Source: Corella eumyota (Eukaryota; Chordata; Ascidiacea; Phlebobranchia; Corellidae). From it: a stretch of DNA of 64,000 nucleotides. The stretch lies in contig OY720102.1 of the NCBI GenBank assembly GCA_963082875.1, forward strand, positions 2,170,001 through 2,234,000, written 5' to 3'. How positions within the stretch are numbered: the first letter of the stretch is position 1; the number at the start of each line of letters is the position of its first letter. A program made the translations under genes and the position numbers. Under the pieces are notes generated by a model. It did no database searches. It was not told the origin of the DNA and worked only from the letters and a program-made list of their open reading frames with translations. Of the stretch, positions 1 through 12,500 are shown piece by piece.

Positions 1-310
1 CCACCGACATTGTGGTGTGGTTAAAACACTTGGCTTTACTACATGAGGTCCTAGGTTCGAACCCTACTGCTCTTATGATGTAGCGCCTTCAACAAAGGCG
101 CTATAAACGGTATAAACCTGTGCTGACAGTTAATTAGCAGCTTGTAAATATTGAGTTAATTAGCAGCTTGTAAATATTGGGCAATTAAATTATTAATATT
201 TCAAACTGCCAAAGTTTAATATTTTAAACTGACTCGAGACTGGGTCAGGGTAACATATATTACTCTATGTTTAGGTCGTTAAGTCAACCTACCCACATCG
301 AAGTTAAATA
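1..310 (+). repeat. tRNA-derived SINE, nearly full length
   Basis: The tRNA-like head has a good B box (GGTTCGAACCC at 53-63). The tail shares CTCGAGACTGGGTCAGGGTA and the AGTCAACC-CCACATCGAAG end with other copies here. It contains an internal direct duplication of TTAATTAGCAGCTTGTAAAT (around 130-178). It resembles the composite SINE described from Ciona; the exact family name is not verified. Confidence 0.8.
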
Positions 311-531
311 ATGTAAAAACAAAAATTATTTATACTAGGGGACGCAGTTGTCACATTATTGACTGTATTAATTTGTAGAATCCTTGAAAAAAAGACTCCA
401 ATATAATTTACCACTAGTCAAAAATAGCATGTTAATATTATCCACAACTTGAAAAACTAATTTAAAGCTGGGTCAAAGCAATAACAGTGACTCAACGCTA
501 TAAGTCTACGATAAAATAGCTTAAAACTAAC

Positions 532-3500
532 ATGAAATTAGCGAGGTTGTGTTCCTGCATGGTATGCGTTTCAAATCCATGCGGAACTTGGTCAAAATAT
601 TCGTTTCCAATACTGCAAATGAAACACTTGGTTTCCATATCTTCTTTAACTTGTTCCTGCTGGTCACGAAGTTCACCGAAAGCATCGATAATCAAACCTA
701 TAACAGAAACCAAAATGGTGATAAACAGTTCCTAGAACGCTGAATCTTCAACAATTGCACTACAATAATATAAAACCAGTAGCATCGTGCGACGGTCAGA
801 ACACTTGTGTTTACTACAAAAGATCTTTATCGGGCAATTATAACTTATAAGATCCTAAACTGCTTATAAGGTCCTAAAACTACTTAAGACTGGGTCGGGG
901 TAACAAATGTTACTCCATGTTTAGGTCGTAAGTCAATCTTTCCACATTGAAGATAAATAAATGAAAAAAAATTACGGTTCCACGATTCCAAGCTACTAGT
1001 TTAGACGTAATGTTGTTTTCAATGCAATTTGTCAGCGCGAATTTTTAAGTAATGTACACTTAGTTATTAATGGCCCTTAAAATTGGTAAATCGGTTTATA
1101 CATCTATTATTTACCTTGAATAATAGCAAGTAGAATGACAACCACGAAGAAGAAAAAGGAAATATCAAAAGCGATTCGGTAAAACTCGTAAGCATCGCCT
1201 GATGGGTCGTCCAACTCGTCTCCTATACCACCACCAGCCCTCACGCCAGCATATAAGTGAAATTGAAAGCACTATGGGAAAATTTGAAGTTAACAAGAAA
1301 AAAATATATATTTTAACGTTTATTTAATAAAAAAGGGCAAATCAGTTCCTCTATGACCTTTTTCACAACAGTTTTAGTGGACATTATTTGTGAGGGTCAT
1401 TTGGTAATTTATTTTTAATTTTTAAAAAAATAAGAGCTTTTTTAAAATTTGTTGGAAAGGTTCAACTAACCATAACTATGTAATTTTACACACCCATCTT
1501 ACAACTACTCTAATAACTTGACAATATATGTTGTAACCATCATTAAAACAGTTTAAAATGCAGCCATAGGTTAAGTAGACAACCAGTATACCAAATTACA
1601 CTTAGGGCAATTCATATTGTACTTACGGTAAACATGCTGTGACATTTATAATCGTCTTCCTCGCCCTCTCCCTTATTATAAAACTTCTTGAAAAAGTTGA
1701 AAGCAATAACAGTGTAGAGATATACAACAACTGTCAACAGTCCGATAGTAAGACAAAGCTATAATAAAATTTATAAATTGTAAACAATAACATATAAAGT
1801 GTAGCTTATTGTGCATAAGCTAACCTTTCATTCACATTAAAAACAATTAAATTTATTTATTTCACATTTGGTGGGAATTATTTTTGTTATCGTTTCTTGA
1901 TTTCATCAAAACCTTATATCAACTCCTATTTTGATATGTCTTTTAATCTTAAATTTGTTTTTAAAATCTGTGGTTTGCCTTTGACATGTGATTCTATTCT
2001 TTGTTCTTCTTTTAAAAACAGTTATCTTATGCCTTTCTACAAAGTAGTTGTATTTTTGGATTTTGGAATTTAATTTTTTGTTTATCGTTAATGAAATTGG
2101 AATTCTATTAGAATAAGAAATTGCCGTATAATATGATTATACAGTGAATTCACCTGCGTGGTTAATTTAAGAATTCCTAACCAGCAGACGAGCAATTAGC
2201 TAGTTAAGAAAAACAAATAACTGTCTTTAACTTAAAAATAAAACCTTCCGATTGGGTCGACGGAGACCGCTACAAAAGTAATATAATTCAATGTCGACTA
2301 ACTTCTGAATAGGATTAAGTGTACTAACTATACCACGAAAGCAATTGGAATTAAACTTTATATTGTAAAGTGGTGAAGCCTTATGTGTACGGTACGAATT
2401 AACCTTTAAAAATAGATTCGCTTAAAATAAGGTCGCAATTTTTAGAGCAATGATTAGGCCCAATTAGTGATTTTAGTTTTTTTTATAACACTCAACGCCT
2501 TGAGTTGCATTTTTAAAATGTACTACTACTATGCTTCTTACTGAAGTTTAACTACATTGCACAACAACTAAATAACTAAGGGAGTAAAATAAACGCATTG
2601 TAAGATCCTTAAAAGTTATTGTTATTAAATGCCCTATAGTAACCTACATTCAGGCAGGATTATGTTTATGTAATTAAATTAGTTCGAAACCGGTTTAAAA
2701 TAGCTCGTAAAAATACATAAGTATACACAAAGATTTTATTATTGCCTAAATCTTTTTTGGTTGATTCGATATTTCTAATATATTTAAAAAACGAATCAAT
2801 GTTAGCGAACAGCGATCTGTTATTTCGTTCCCTGATTTGGTAAAGTCAAATGTAGTAATATAGCCGTATGAAAAGTCTAGGGTCCGAACCACTACACTCT
2901 TATCTGCTGATTAATAACTATGTTATAAAACTCCAAACATTTTTCAAACCTGTTTTCCATTATGAGTGACAGAGGTTAAAATAGTTCGAAGTCCTTTTGA
3001 GCACATAGCAATATCAAGTAAATGAAGTGAGAAGAAAAAACGATTGTATTGGCCTAATACTGACATAACAAAGTACCAGAGAAGGTATAAGAAAGACTGG
3101 TCACTGAACATTACCCCAATCTTCCAGAAGGTATATTTTAAATCAAAGTTACTCAATCTAAAAAAAATTGAAGTAAATATTTTTTTACGTTCATGTAAAA
3201 AAACAAGCATTTAAACAATATTTAATATCTTATACCATTAAGTACCATATGAATATATAGTTTTAAATATAACTTTATATAGGCGTAAACATTTACCTTA
3301 AACAAGGTACTTACGTTTGTGTGATAAAATTTTCATCAGTCTTTTTCTCTTCGTCCAAGAAACTTGTATTCGATTTATCCATTCCCAATAATTCTCTTAT
3401 ATATTCCTGCCCACATTGAGCCCCAAATTTGTCCATTACCTTAAATATAAGCAACATAACTTTAAAATTTTGATCACAAATTGTTTAACAGCAAAAATAG

Positions 3501-6500
3501 TTCCAATTGAACTAACATGATGTTAGTTTTACAACTGTAAGTTTTCTTTATATTTGTTGCCTGGACGACAGTTCAAGTTGACTATGACAGTTTTGAATAA
3601 TATTAACTAAATTTCTTAATAGTTTACCTGCCGATTTATTTTTTCGCACGGCAGGAGTTCGTATATTATATAGTGCTAAGGATGCCAATAATTACACACA
3701 ATTTGTTTGTTAAATTTATTGCCTTATGCTTATTTAAATAGAATTGTTAAATAATGCGTAGTTAGTTAAAACGTTAAATAAAGAAAACATTATTAACTTT
3801 ACTGCAAGTTCTACAACAGTGAATGAGAGCACGTGTTTTTTACAGCTAAGGAATGAAAGAAACGTGTTTGGTTTACAAATTGTGGTGCGTTTGACGTCAC
3901 TAATTGGGAAATTAGAAACGTGCATTTAAGGAATTTTAATTCAACTTTTTAGTGTATGTAGAAAAACATAAATAAATACAAATTATTAAGATTAATTTAA
4001 TGAACACCACAGTGCCTTACAAAAGGCATTTTGGTACAGAAGATTTGTTATCAAAAAAAAGAAAGAAAGTTTGACCTTTATATCGGAACTTTTATTTTTT
4101 TATAACCCTTCTTTTCCGTAAAATCGGCATGTGAATACATAAACCATATAACAATACCTAACGTTAAGCGTTTTAATGCTTAGTCAGGCCAAGTCACTTA
4201 GTTAAAAAAGTAAATTAAATTTTTATAGTTAAAAAAGTAAATTAAATATATAGTTAAAAAATAGTTAAAAAAGTAAATTAAATTTTTACCTTCTTTTTGA
4301 TGAACTTGTCCCAGTAATTAGAAGGGAAAGAAGGACAGGAAATGGCCAGCTTGTCCCATTTTCCAGCAAAGTCGTTCTCAGAGGGTTCCTCAGTTATATA
4401 TAATCCATCAAACTCTAGTTTTCGAGCTATTTCTTTCTCCCGTTTAAATATTACAAGTGGAACCTAAAATTTTTAGAAAAAAATTTGAGAAAAAATTTCA
4501 AATGAAAATTTTATATATTCAATTGTTAGTATAGGTCAAAATTAACGTACAACGGTTTTTTAATGAAAAAGGGAATTTACATTAAACATGTGCACTCTAG
4601 AGCGCTGGTGACAATGCTTGTGTAACGATTTGAATTGTCAAATTTAACACTAAGGCCATTCTAATATAAACTATTTTATTGTACACTTGTTTATTTACAC
4701 TTATTTTTGTATATACGCTTAAAACTGACCTTTAGCCCATAGTAAGACACCAGCATAGAAATACTGAGAAAAATATGAAGAATCGACAAAACCATCAACC
4801 CAGTCTCCATATAATCAATATCTGATTCCAGAACAATCTCATAATTCACTTCATCTTCTTCATTTGATTCAGAGTCCATGTCAAGATCATTAGTTATGCT
4901 GTTCCACTAAAAAAACGAATTAAAAAGTTAAAATAAATATACGGTAACGTAAATTGACTAATATCTTTTGTATGATAAAGTGTTGTATATTTTATAGTAT
5001 TTTATTTTATTGCGGAAAGTTACGTACAATTGCCCACTAACTCGTATCACAAAATACCTATTTGATTGTATTGTATATACAATCAAATACAGTTAAACTT
5101 ATAAATCACTTGTTTCAGAACACGTAATAGAGATACGGTGTAAACACGTGGCTAGGAACAGATAACGCTTGACGTAAACAAAAAATGGCGGATTCGTTAC
5201 AATACATTATATACCGATGTCTGACGTTATGTACAATAACAAAAAATATATTTTAGGAAAAATTTAGCATACTATCATATATTAGACACTTAGCTATGGT
5301 AAAAATTTTAATCGTTTAAGTAGTAAAAGCCTATTTGCACAACGTTAATATCCTACCTTGAAAAATAGTAGAAAGACGTTGATTCCAAAAGTTACGCACA
5401 GAGCAAGAATCTTAAAGTTGTAGAAGTTCCGGGCAAACATTCCCTATAATAAAAAGGAAAATTAAAATAAAACAGGATTAAAAACAAAGCCAAGAAAATC
5501 CCCAGTGTATGGGTTTACTACATGAGGTCCTAGGCTCGATTTTTACTGATTTCATCAGAAGAAATGATTTTCCTAATGTTACACTAATAACTGTTAAGTC
5601 GGTCTTTTAACATTAAAGACAAAAAAGGGTATAAAAATAATTAGTATACTAATCACCAACCATAATTCCTTGTTTAAATCCATCAACCCGATTCCAAAAC
5701 TCAGCAGATTTGTCCTCGATAATTTGTTTTGTTGTATAACGCTGCGGTCGACCAATGTTTTCTTCACAATGTAACCATTTAGTTGACCCTGTTGAGCCCG
5801 TCGACTCGAGACTTGGCATCTTATGTAACCTTTGACCTTTTTGTGGGATGGTCATCTGACGAGAAGTGGCGCCAGACTGAACTGACGTCTATAAATTTTA
5901 AATACATTAATAAAGAATTTGAGTTGTTTTTACTAAGTCAATTTACTAAGTTGTTTTGCTTAGTAAATTGACCAGTAAGCTACTGATACTGTAACAATAT
6001 TGAACTGCCGTTATCTACCTTTTTTAGTCACGTGCTTACACCTTTTATTTCTTCTAGTCACGTGTTTACGCCTACTGTTATCTTTATTATTTGCCAGTTG
6101 TGTTTTTTGTATGTAAGCCATTATAGACTAGTTCTTTGTTAGTGTTGAATGCATATTCTTATATTTTGTGTATTTATTTCGTTTCTTTTTGAATAAGCTT
6201 AAATAAGATTGTTATTGTATAAATAAAGATTAAACCTGAAACTCAATACGTTACAATAGCCAGTAAAATAAATACAAAAAATTATTTTACCACTGATCCA
6301 GCTCTACTTTGATCCAAAGTTTTTTCCCTCAAGACTCTCTTTTTCCTCCTTAAACTTCCAGGAGTGGATCCAAGAGGAGTTGATTTTTCACTCTCAAAGT
6401 CCTGGTTGAAGATGCTTAAAGTTTCAGCAGCTTCCTCCATACTTAAATCTCCAAATCCAACATCTTTCTTTACAGCAGGTTTTTGTATTAACTTTCCACT

Positions 6501-9500
6501 CCTGGAAGAAAAAAATAAAAACTTTAAAAAAAATTTTCTTTGAAATTTGAATTAAGAAAATGTTAAATATGAAATATACATAAAAAGAAGTTATAAATAT
6601 AAAGTCATAATCTTAAATGTAAAAGTTTTAAATGAAACTTTAAAATACTAACAACACAAATATCAGTAGCAAAATGGCTTTGAAGTAATTTTTATAAATT
6701 GGCCATCAAAGTATTTGCTATAAATTGGCTATGATGTAACAAAGCTATGTAAAGGGATAACTTTTCCTTTTATGAACAACACATAATTTGAAAAAGTCTA
6801 TGATAATTTAAATAAAGTTGTGCTTACGAGATATCAATTCCAAAAATGTCACCCAGAAAACTCTCATCAGAATCTTTTATATCAACAATTTGATTTTGAA
6901 TTTCTTCATCATCGGGTGAGAAGTTATCCTTTAAAAACAATTTCAAACTTATATAAAAAAGTGGGCTTCTTCATTCATGATACTACTAATTTAATAAACA
7001 GTAAGTTAGTGGAATATAAAATGTCTAAAACACACAAAATAATTTACCCCTGTTGGCATGGTGATATCTTCTAATGTAGGATCAGGCATTTGTGATAAAA
7101 CTTGATGAATTGTTGTATTTTTAGCAGCTAGTATTAATCGGTTTGAAAAGAATGTAACTCTTAGAAATTTTGCCAGATATCTAAATGTAAATGGTTAACA
7201 TTATATTATATTATACAAAATTACATAGTAATAATTTAATAGTCAATAGTCTGCCTTATGATCAGAATTTTAATTGTGATAATATAGTCTCAACTAATTT
7301 TTTCCCATCATAATACACCTATGCACTATAATTGGCAGTTTTATTTATTTTGTGCTTATAAATTGGATATATATATATATATATTATTTAGTAAGCTACA
7401 TTACATATAGATTATATATAGATTAACAGTTTGGCAGGAATAATAGATGTACTTACTTAATAAACATGATTATAAGCTTGTAAATGTTAACATTGATGGA
7501 GAACAACAACCAAAAGAAAGCTGTGAACATCTCAATCCACGACATTCCTCTTAAAATTTTACTCTGAATTAAAAACAATTAAAATTTTAATTTTAATCCA
7601 AAAAAATTTTCAGTTTTAGTAATTTAAATAATAAATACCACAATATATTTTCATACCTGTTTTTTGATAGTTGCTGTATTTAGAGATGCCATGAATGATT
7701 CAAAAACATTCAAAGATCTGAAAAATATAAAAAACTGTCAAAATTTTACTTGTCAACTTTTGAAAAATTAATTCAATTGTAATAAATAAACATTTTTAAG
7801 TTTATATTTTACATGTCAACTTTTGAAAAATTTTATTTTGAAAAGTTTCATGCTTAATGACTTACTCATCTTCATCGATCTCCAACTTAGCTTTTTCATC
7901 TTCTTCTGATCCTCCACCATCCTCTCCTCCGAACCCTGCAACACTGATCTCTGCAGCAAGCTGCATCTAAAGAAGAAGATTAGGCAGGGTTATATTTTGT
8001 TACAAAGTCTTGGCTGAAAACTCAGTTAGGTAAAGAAATTGTCCATATGCAAACATTGCATAATAATTTATACAGTATTAATATATGCGAAACAACATAG
8101 GCACCATTTAACTTATGTTAAAATTTATTATTAACAAAAAACAAATATATATAATAAAGCTTTGTTAATGATAATATTATTCAGGCCTTTTTAAAGCAAA
8201 GTATTTAAAAAAAAAAACAGTTTTTGTAATGCTTAGGGCAAATTACTGCAGGCAAGTATAAGTTGAGAGTTGCGACAATATATCAACAATGAAAATACAG
8301 ACTGTAAGGTAAAAAATCGACCAGTCTGTTATAATGTTGGAAATTAGTTACCTCAAAAATGGTATCTTCACAAAAGTTTACAAATTCCTCCATCCTTCCT
8401 TTATCACCCTCATCATTAATTACATCAAAGAAGAATTGACGCTTGGATTCCTGGACTTGGGGTTTGGACCATTGTTCTAAGCTAAATTTAGATAATTAAA
8501 AATTAAGTATCTTGGAGAAATTTTAGTTTAATAAATTCCAATATAGCTATCCCCTTATCAAAAATGCAATAACAACAGACAACAGAATATCAATTCATAT
8601 TTAACTATAGTATGAATAACCGTTTTAAAATTATTAACATTAAAATTAATTGCCTGCTAATGTTAACAGTTTTACCTTGATGGTCTAATATTAAAGTAAA
8701 CTCGTTCTATCCTCTTAGCACCTCCCAGAATTTCAATTCTTCCTAAATTAGGTTGGAAATATTCCAACATAGCTTCAGCCATCTCCAGAAACTTTTTCAA
8801 CCTAAAAATATTAATAATTTATTTCATGATTGCAGCCAAATGTATTATTAAACCAGAAATTAAAAAATAAATCTTATACATTTGTTAAGATTAATTTTTG
8901 TGTAAATATGAACCAAATTATTAAAAAAAATGGATAATATCTACATAGTTGCCTCAAACTAAGCAGATCTACTTAATATTAACCCTTTTTTTAGTAAGTT
9001 TTAAACGTAAACAAGATTGAATTATAGTAAATGGAATAATAATTACCTGGTATCATTAGGCATATGTTCAGCCAAGTTTGTCAACAAGACTGCAACATTG
9101 AAACCAATATCAGCAGCTGGACCATGAAATTGTTCGGTAAATTCCTTGTAATTTAAATTCATATCATCACTTGAATGAGCACAACTTAACAGAAACTCGA
9201 TCTCCTCACTGTAAGTAATATAAAAAGATTATTGAATACACTGCAATTTCTTTTTATTTTATAGGAGAAAAAGTTGATTAAGATACATTCTAGGGTTAAA
9301 AAATAATGTCAAAATTTGGTACAATAAAAAAATTAATATTATTTGCCACATAGGTTTGCAAAAATTAAAATTTTTCATTCAATATTAGGTAATTCACATT
9401 ACTTAGCCTCAGGGTTATACCAATTCAACTTAATATTCAACACACATGTAGGTTTAATAAAATCCCTTTGCTTACTTAACCTAGATTCCAATACTTTAAC

Positions 9501-12500
9501 CATGCCTAACACTTAATATGTAATCCCTAACCTTACCTGGTATAAACCTTAGAAGCCTCCATTGCCTTTTGAAAATTTCTTCTTGACACAACTCCCTTAT
9601 TCTCTGGATCATATTCCTTAAACTGCTCAGGGGAAGTAATGTTATCAAGTCGTAGAAACATGTTAAAGAAGCGGAGGATAAGTCCAACATTGTGTGATGA
9701 CTCAATCAAAGTATCAACAAGTTGTCGGCCGATTGTTCCATCAACAATATTGCCTAATCAAAAACACAAAACATGGATTAATTTTGTTAAATTTTCTTAT
9801 AATTAAAGCAGGTTACTAACAAGAAAGTGCCCCTACATTAATGTATACAAAACTGAGAAAGGCAATTTTAGACTGGGCTTGGGAAGAAAAAATAACTTTG
9901 TATTTTGCAAATTTACTTAAATATGTATGTATGTCTAATTTATAGGCCAACATAATAAACAAAACTGGTGTTGGTGCAAATAAAACTGGCGTTAGAGCAG
10001 AGTTGTGACATATTACAGTGATTAAAATGCCAAACATAGGACGACTATCGACTAGTTTAGAATATTTAAAAATATTTCATACCTTCTAACATAGACAACA
10101 GCATGACAATCATATCTTGTTGTAAATCCAATAACTCCTCCAACAAAGACATTTGCCTTCCTGAGTCTTGTGATAATTTCATCTGCATGTTAGCAAACAC
10201 ATGTAAGAATCCAACCACTGCATCCCATAATCTACTACGAGCTAATGCTTGCTGATTACCTTGGCAAGGGCCCTGAATAAGTTAAAACAAATTAAATATA
10301 AGTTAAATAAACTAAGTGATATATTGAATATTGGCACAAGAAAATAGTTTAAATTACACTTATTAATATGGTAACAGTGCAAATAAGACATTAAATCTAT
10401 AAAATAAAAATCTGTAAAAATACAGTTTTTTTATAAAAAATTGTATTAAAGCATAACAGTAAATAGCCTACCTGTATATATTCAGTTAAGGAATTAAACA
10501 CTTGTTTTGCAACTCCAATTGCTTTGGAAAAATTTTCTTGACCCTTAAAACAAAATTAAAAAAATAATTGCCATGTTAATTTAATTGAAAAAAAAATTTA
10601 AGATACAGAACTCTGTCGCCCCCTATAACAATATTCTAAATAGATTTCATAGTTGAAGTACTTAAAGTATACCAAATACTTACTGGAGTATCAATTGTTT
10701 CTTTCCCTGAGTAATACCAATAAAAATCACTGATAGATTCTTGTAATCTTAACAGATAATCCACTGTACAAATTACTATGTTCACTGTAGTGTTGTTGCC
10801 TGCTTGGGTGCGTAAATAATCCTGAAAATCTGTTAAAAAATGCAAAAAAAATCATATAAAATGTGAAGGTTGATTAAAAAAAGTCTTTTTAAAAAAAGGC
10901 TTGTAGAGGCTTCATTAAAAAAAGTAAGACCTGATAAGAAAAAGTGAGACTTGAAGAAAAAAATTGATAAGAAAAGGTGATAAAGGCAAATTTTAAGTTC
11001 TAAGTTTTTCATAAATTTAACTTTAACCCTGAATTTTTAGATATTTAAGTTAAATTATATTCTTACCAGCATTATGGCCTTCACATAAAAGTTGTAGAAA
11101 TCTAAACAAGGCACAAATAAATTCGGCATCATTCATAGTTTTTTCACCTGAAATAAGCAAAAAAGAATGATATTAGGAAGTACCTAAAGTTGTATTTAAA
11201 TATGTAACAATTAAACAGTTACATATCAGGCTACTTATACACTATTACCTTTATTTACAATATACAAGTAGTTTTTAAATTAGCAAATACACAGACCAAA
11301 AATATAAGTATTTTAATGAATCATTGCAAAGATTTAATAAAGTTATAATACGCTTACCAGCTGCAGAACCTTCAGCAGCATTTCCAAGACTCTCAGCTTT
11401 TATACAACGTTCATAAGCATTTAAATCCAACACACTATAATATAACAAAGTATAAATAAGAAAAAGAATGAGCAAAAATCATTAAAACTTTCTATACCAA
11501 ATAAATACATCTTGAACAAAATTGTTGTCACATTTGATTTAGAGAATTTTATGCTATATTACATTTACCTGCACTGATTCATTAACCCAGCAACACTAGT
11601 GAAAAATCGAACATCTTTCTTGTTTTGTAAATGTTCAAGCATTGTCTGTAAACAAGTGTGATAAAAAAGTTATTTATTGGCTTTAAAAAACACCCCGAGT
11701 TTGTGGCAGTAAGTATTAAGCACCACCATGGTAACAAATAAGAGTAAACCATTATAATAAATAGTATTGCCATATTTATAAGTGCATGCCCAATTTTTAG
11801 GCCTACAGAATTCGGTAAAACTGCCATTTGTGGTACATAGGTAAATTATTGCAGGCAAATATTAGGTGAATGTTGCGACCATATTAACACAATTGAAATC
11901 TTGACTAAAGGGCAAGATATCAACTATTTAACAACTAAAAATTCAAACTCACTTTCTGTACAAGTTGATTTCCTCCAGTTAACAAAGCAATCCCGAGTTC
12001 CAGTGAGGCCATGACCCCATCGTTGACCTCTCCCCCACTTGCACTGATTGTGTACAACACCATCTCTGCAGCTCCCCTGGTGGCCAATCTTTTTTGCTCG
12101 TACAAAAGACGTTGTTTTTCCTTCTCTTTTTCCTAAAAATATTAAAAAAAATTTAATTTTTTAAAGCTTTATCAAGTTTTGAACTTAATACTTTAAAACA
12201 TTTTAATTTTAATTTACCTCAAAAGATTCTGCTGTGTCAGCACCTTCTTCTGCTGAGTCATCTTCATCATCTCCCATGTGGCAACTTTGTGCCATTAAGT
12301 CCGAGTAGGACAAATATAATTGGTTCACAACTTGGGTGCTAAAAATACAGATTATCCAAGGTTAGAGTTTCGTAAAAATACAACAAAAAAATAAAATATA
12401 AAATTACGCTATTCTTTTATTTTGATGTAAGATGTTTTAGCTAGCTTTTAAATTTAAGGTAGTCTTTTTTTTAATAAACAAAACAATAAATTTACTTGTC

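Larger units (their letters stand above)
532..5443 (-). other. RYR: RyR exons 107-114: transmembrane pore and C-terminal domain (aa 4584-4992)
   Basis: Exons: 5357-5443, 4730-4906, 4290-4463, 3315-3439, 2950-3157, 1627-1758, 1115-1271, 532-697. Exon 107 carries S1 ([17 protein letters not shown]), exon 108 S2 ([19 protein letters not shown]), exon 109 [19 protein letters not shown], exon 111 S3-S4 ([14 protein letters not shown] and [14 protein letters not shown]) and exon 112 S5. Exon 113 has the selectivity filter [12 protein letters not shown] and the start of S6 ([14 protein letters not shown]). Exon 114 has [21 protein letters not shown] and [11 protein letters not shown], the zinc-binding element. 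All pore residues are intact. The final exon or exons are outside the window. Confidence 0.95.
5661..7966 (-). other. RYR: RyR exons 100-106: divergent region 1 before the pore domain (aa 4270-4583)
   Basis: Exons: 7866-7966, 7657-7717, 7457-7563, 7048-7180, 6828-6928, 6291-6501, 5661-5888. This is the poorly conserved stretch between the EF hands and the pore. Exon 102 holds a hydrophobic helix ([17 protein letters not shown]). Exon 103 ends [13 protein letters not shown], matching vertebrate LLANMPDPTQDE. Exon 104 has [14 protein letters not shown], matching SDIFGLDL. Exons 105-106 are Ser/Lys-rich and then reach [16 protein letters not shown], matching the vertebrate SAFWKKIIAYQQKL. The region is clearly shorter than the roughly 380 residues in mammals. 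Confidence 0.87.

Noticed and set aside
1-75. Possible tRNA gene
   Set aside because: It has a B box, but it lacks a foldable acceptor stem and continues into the same tail as other dispersed copies, so it is the head of a SINE.
498-531. Extension of the last visible RyR exon to the stop at 498
   Set aside because: The receptor frame departs from homology after HNLANFM, exactly at a GTTAGT donor, and the conserved final 50 residues are missing, so the extension is intron.
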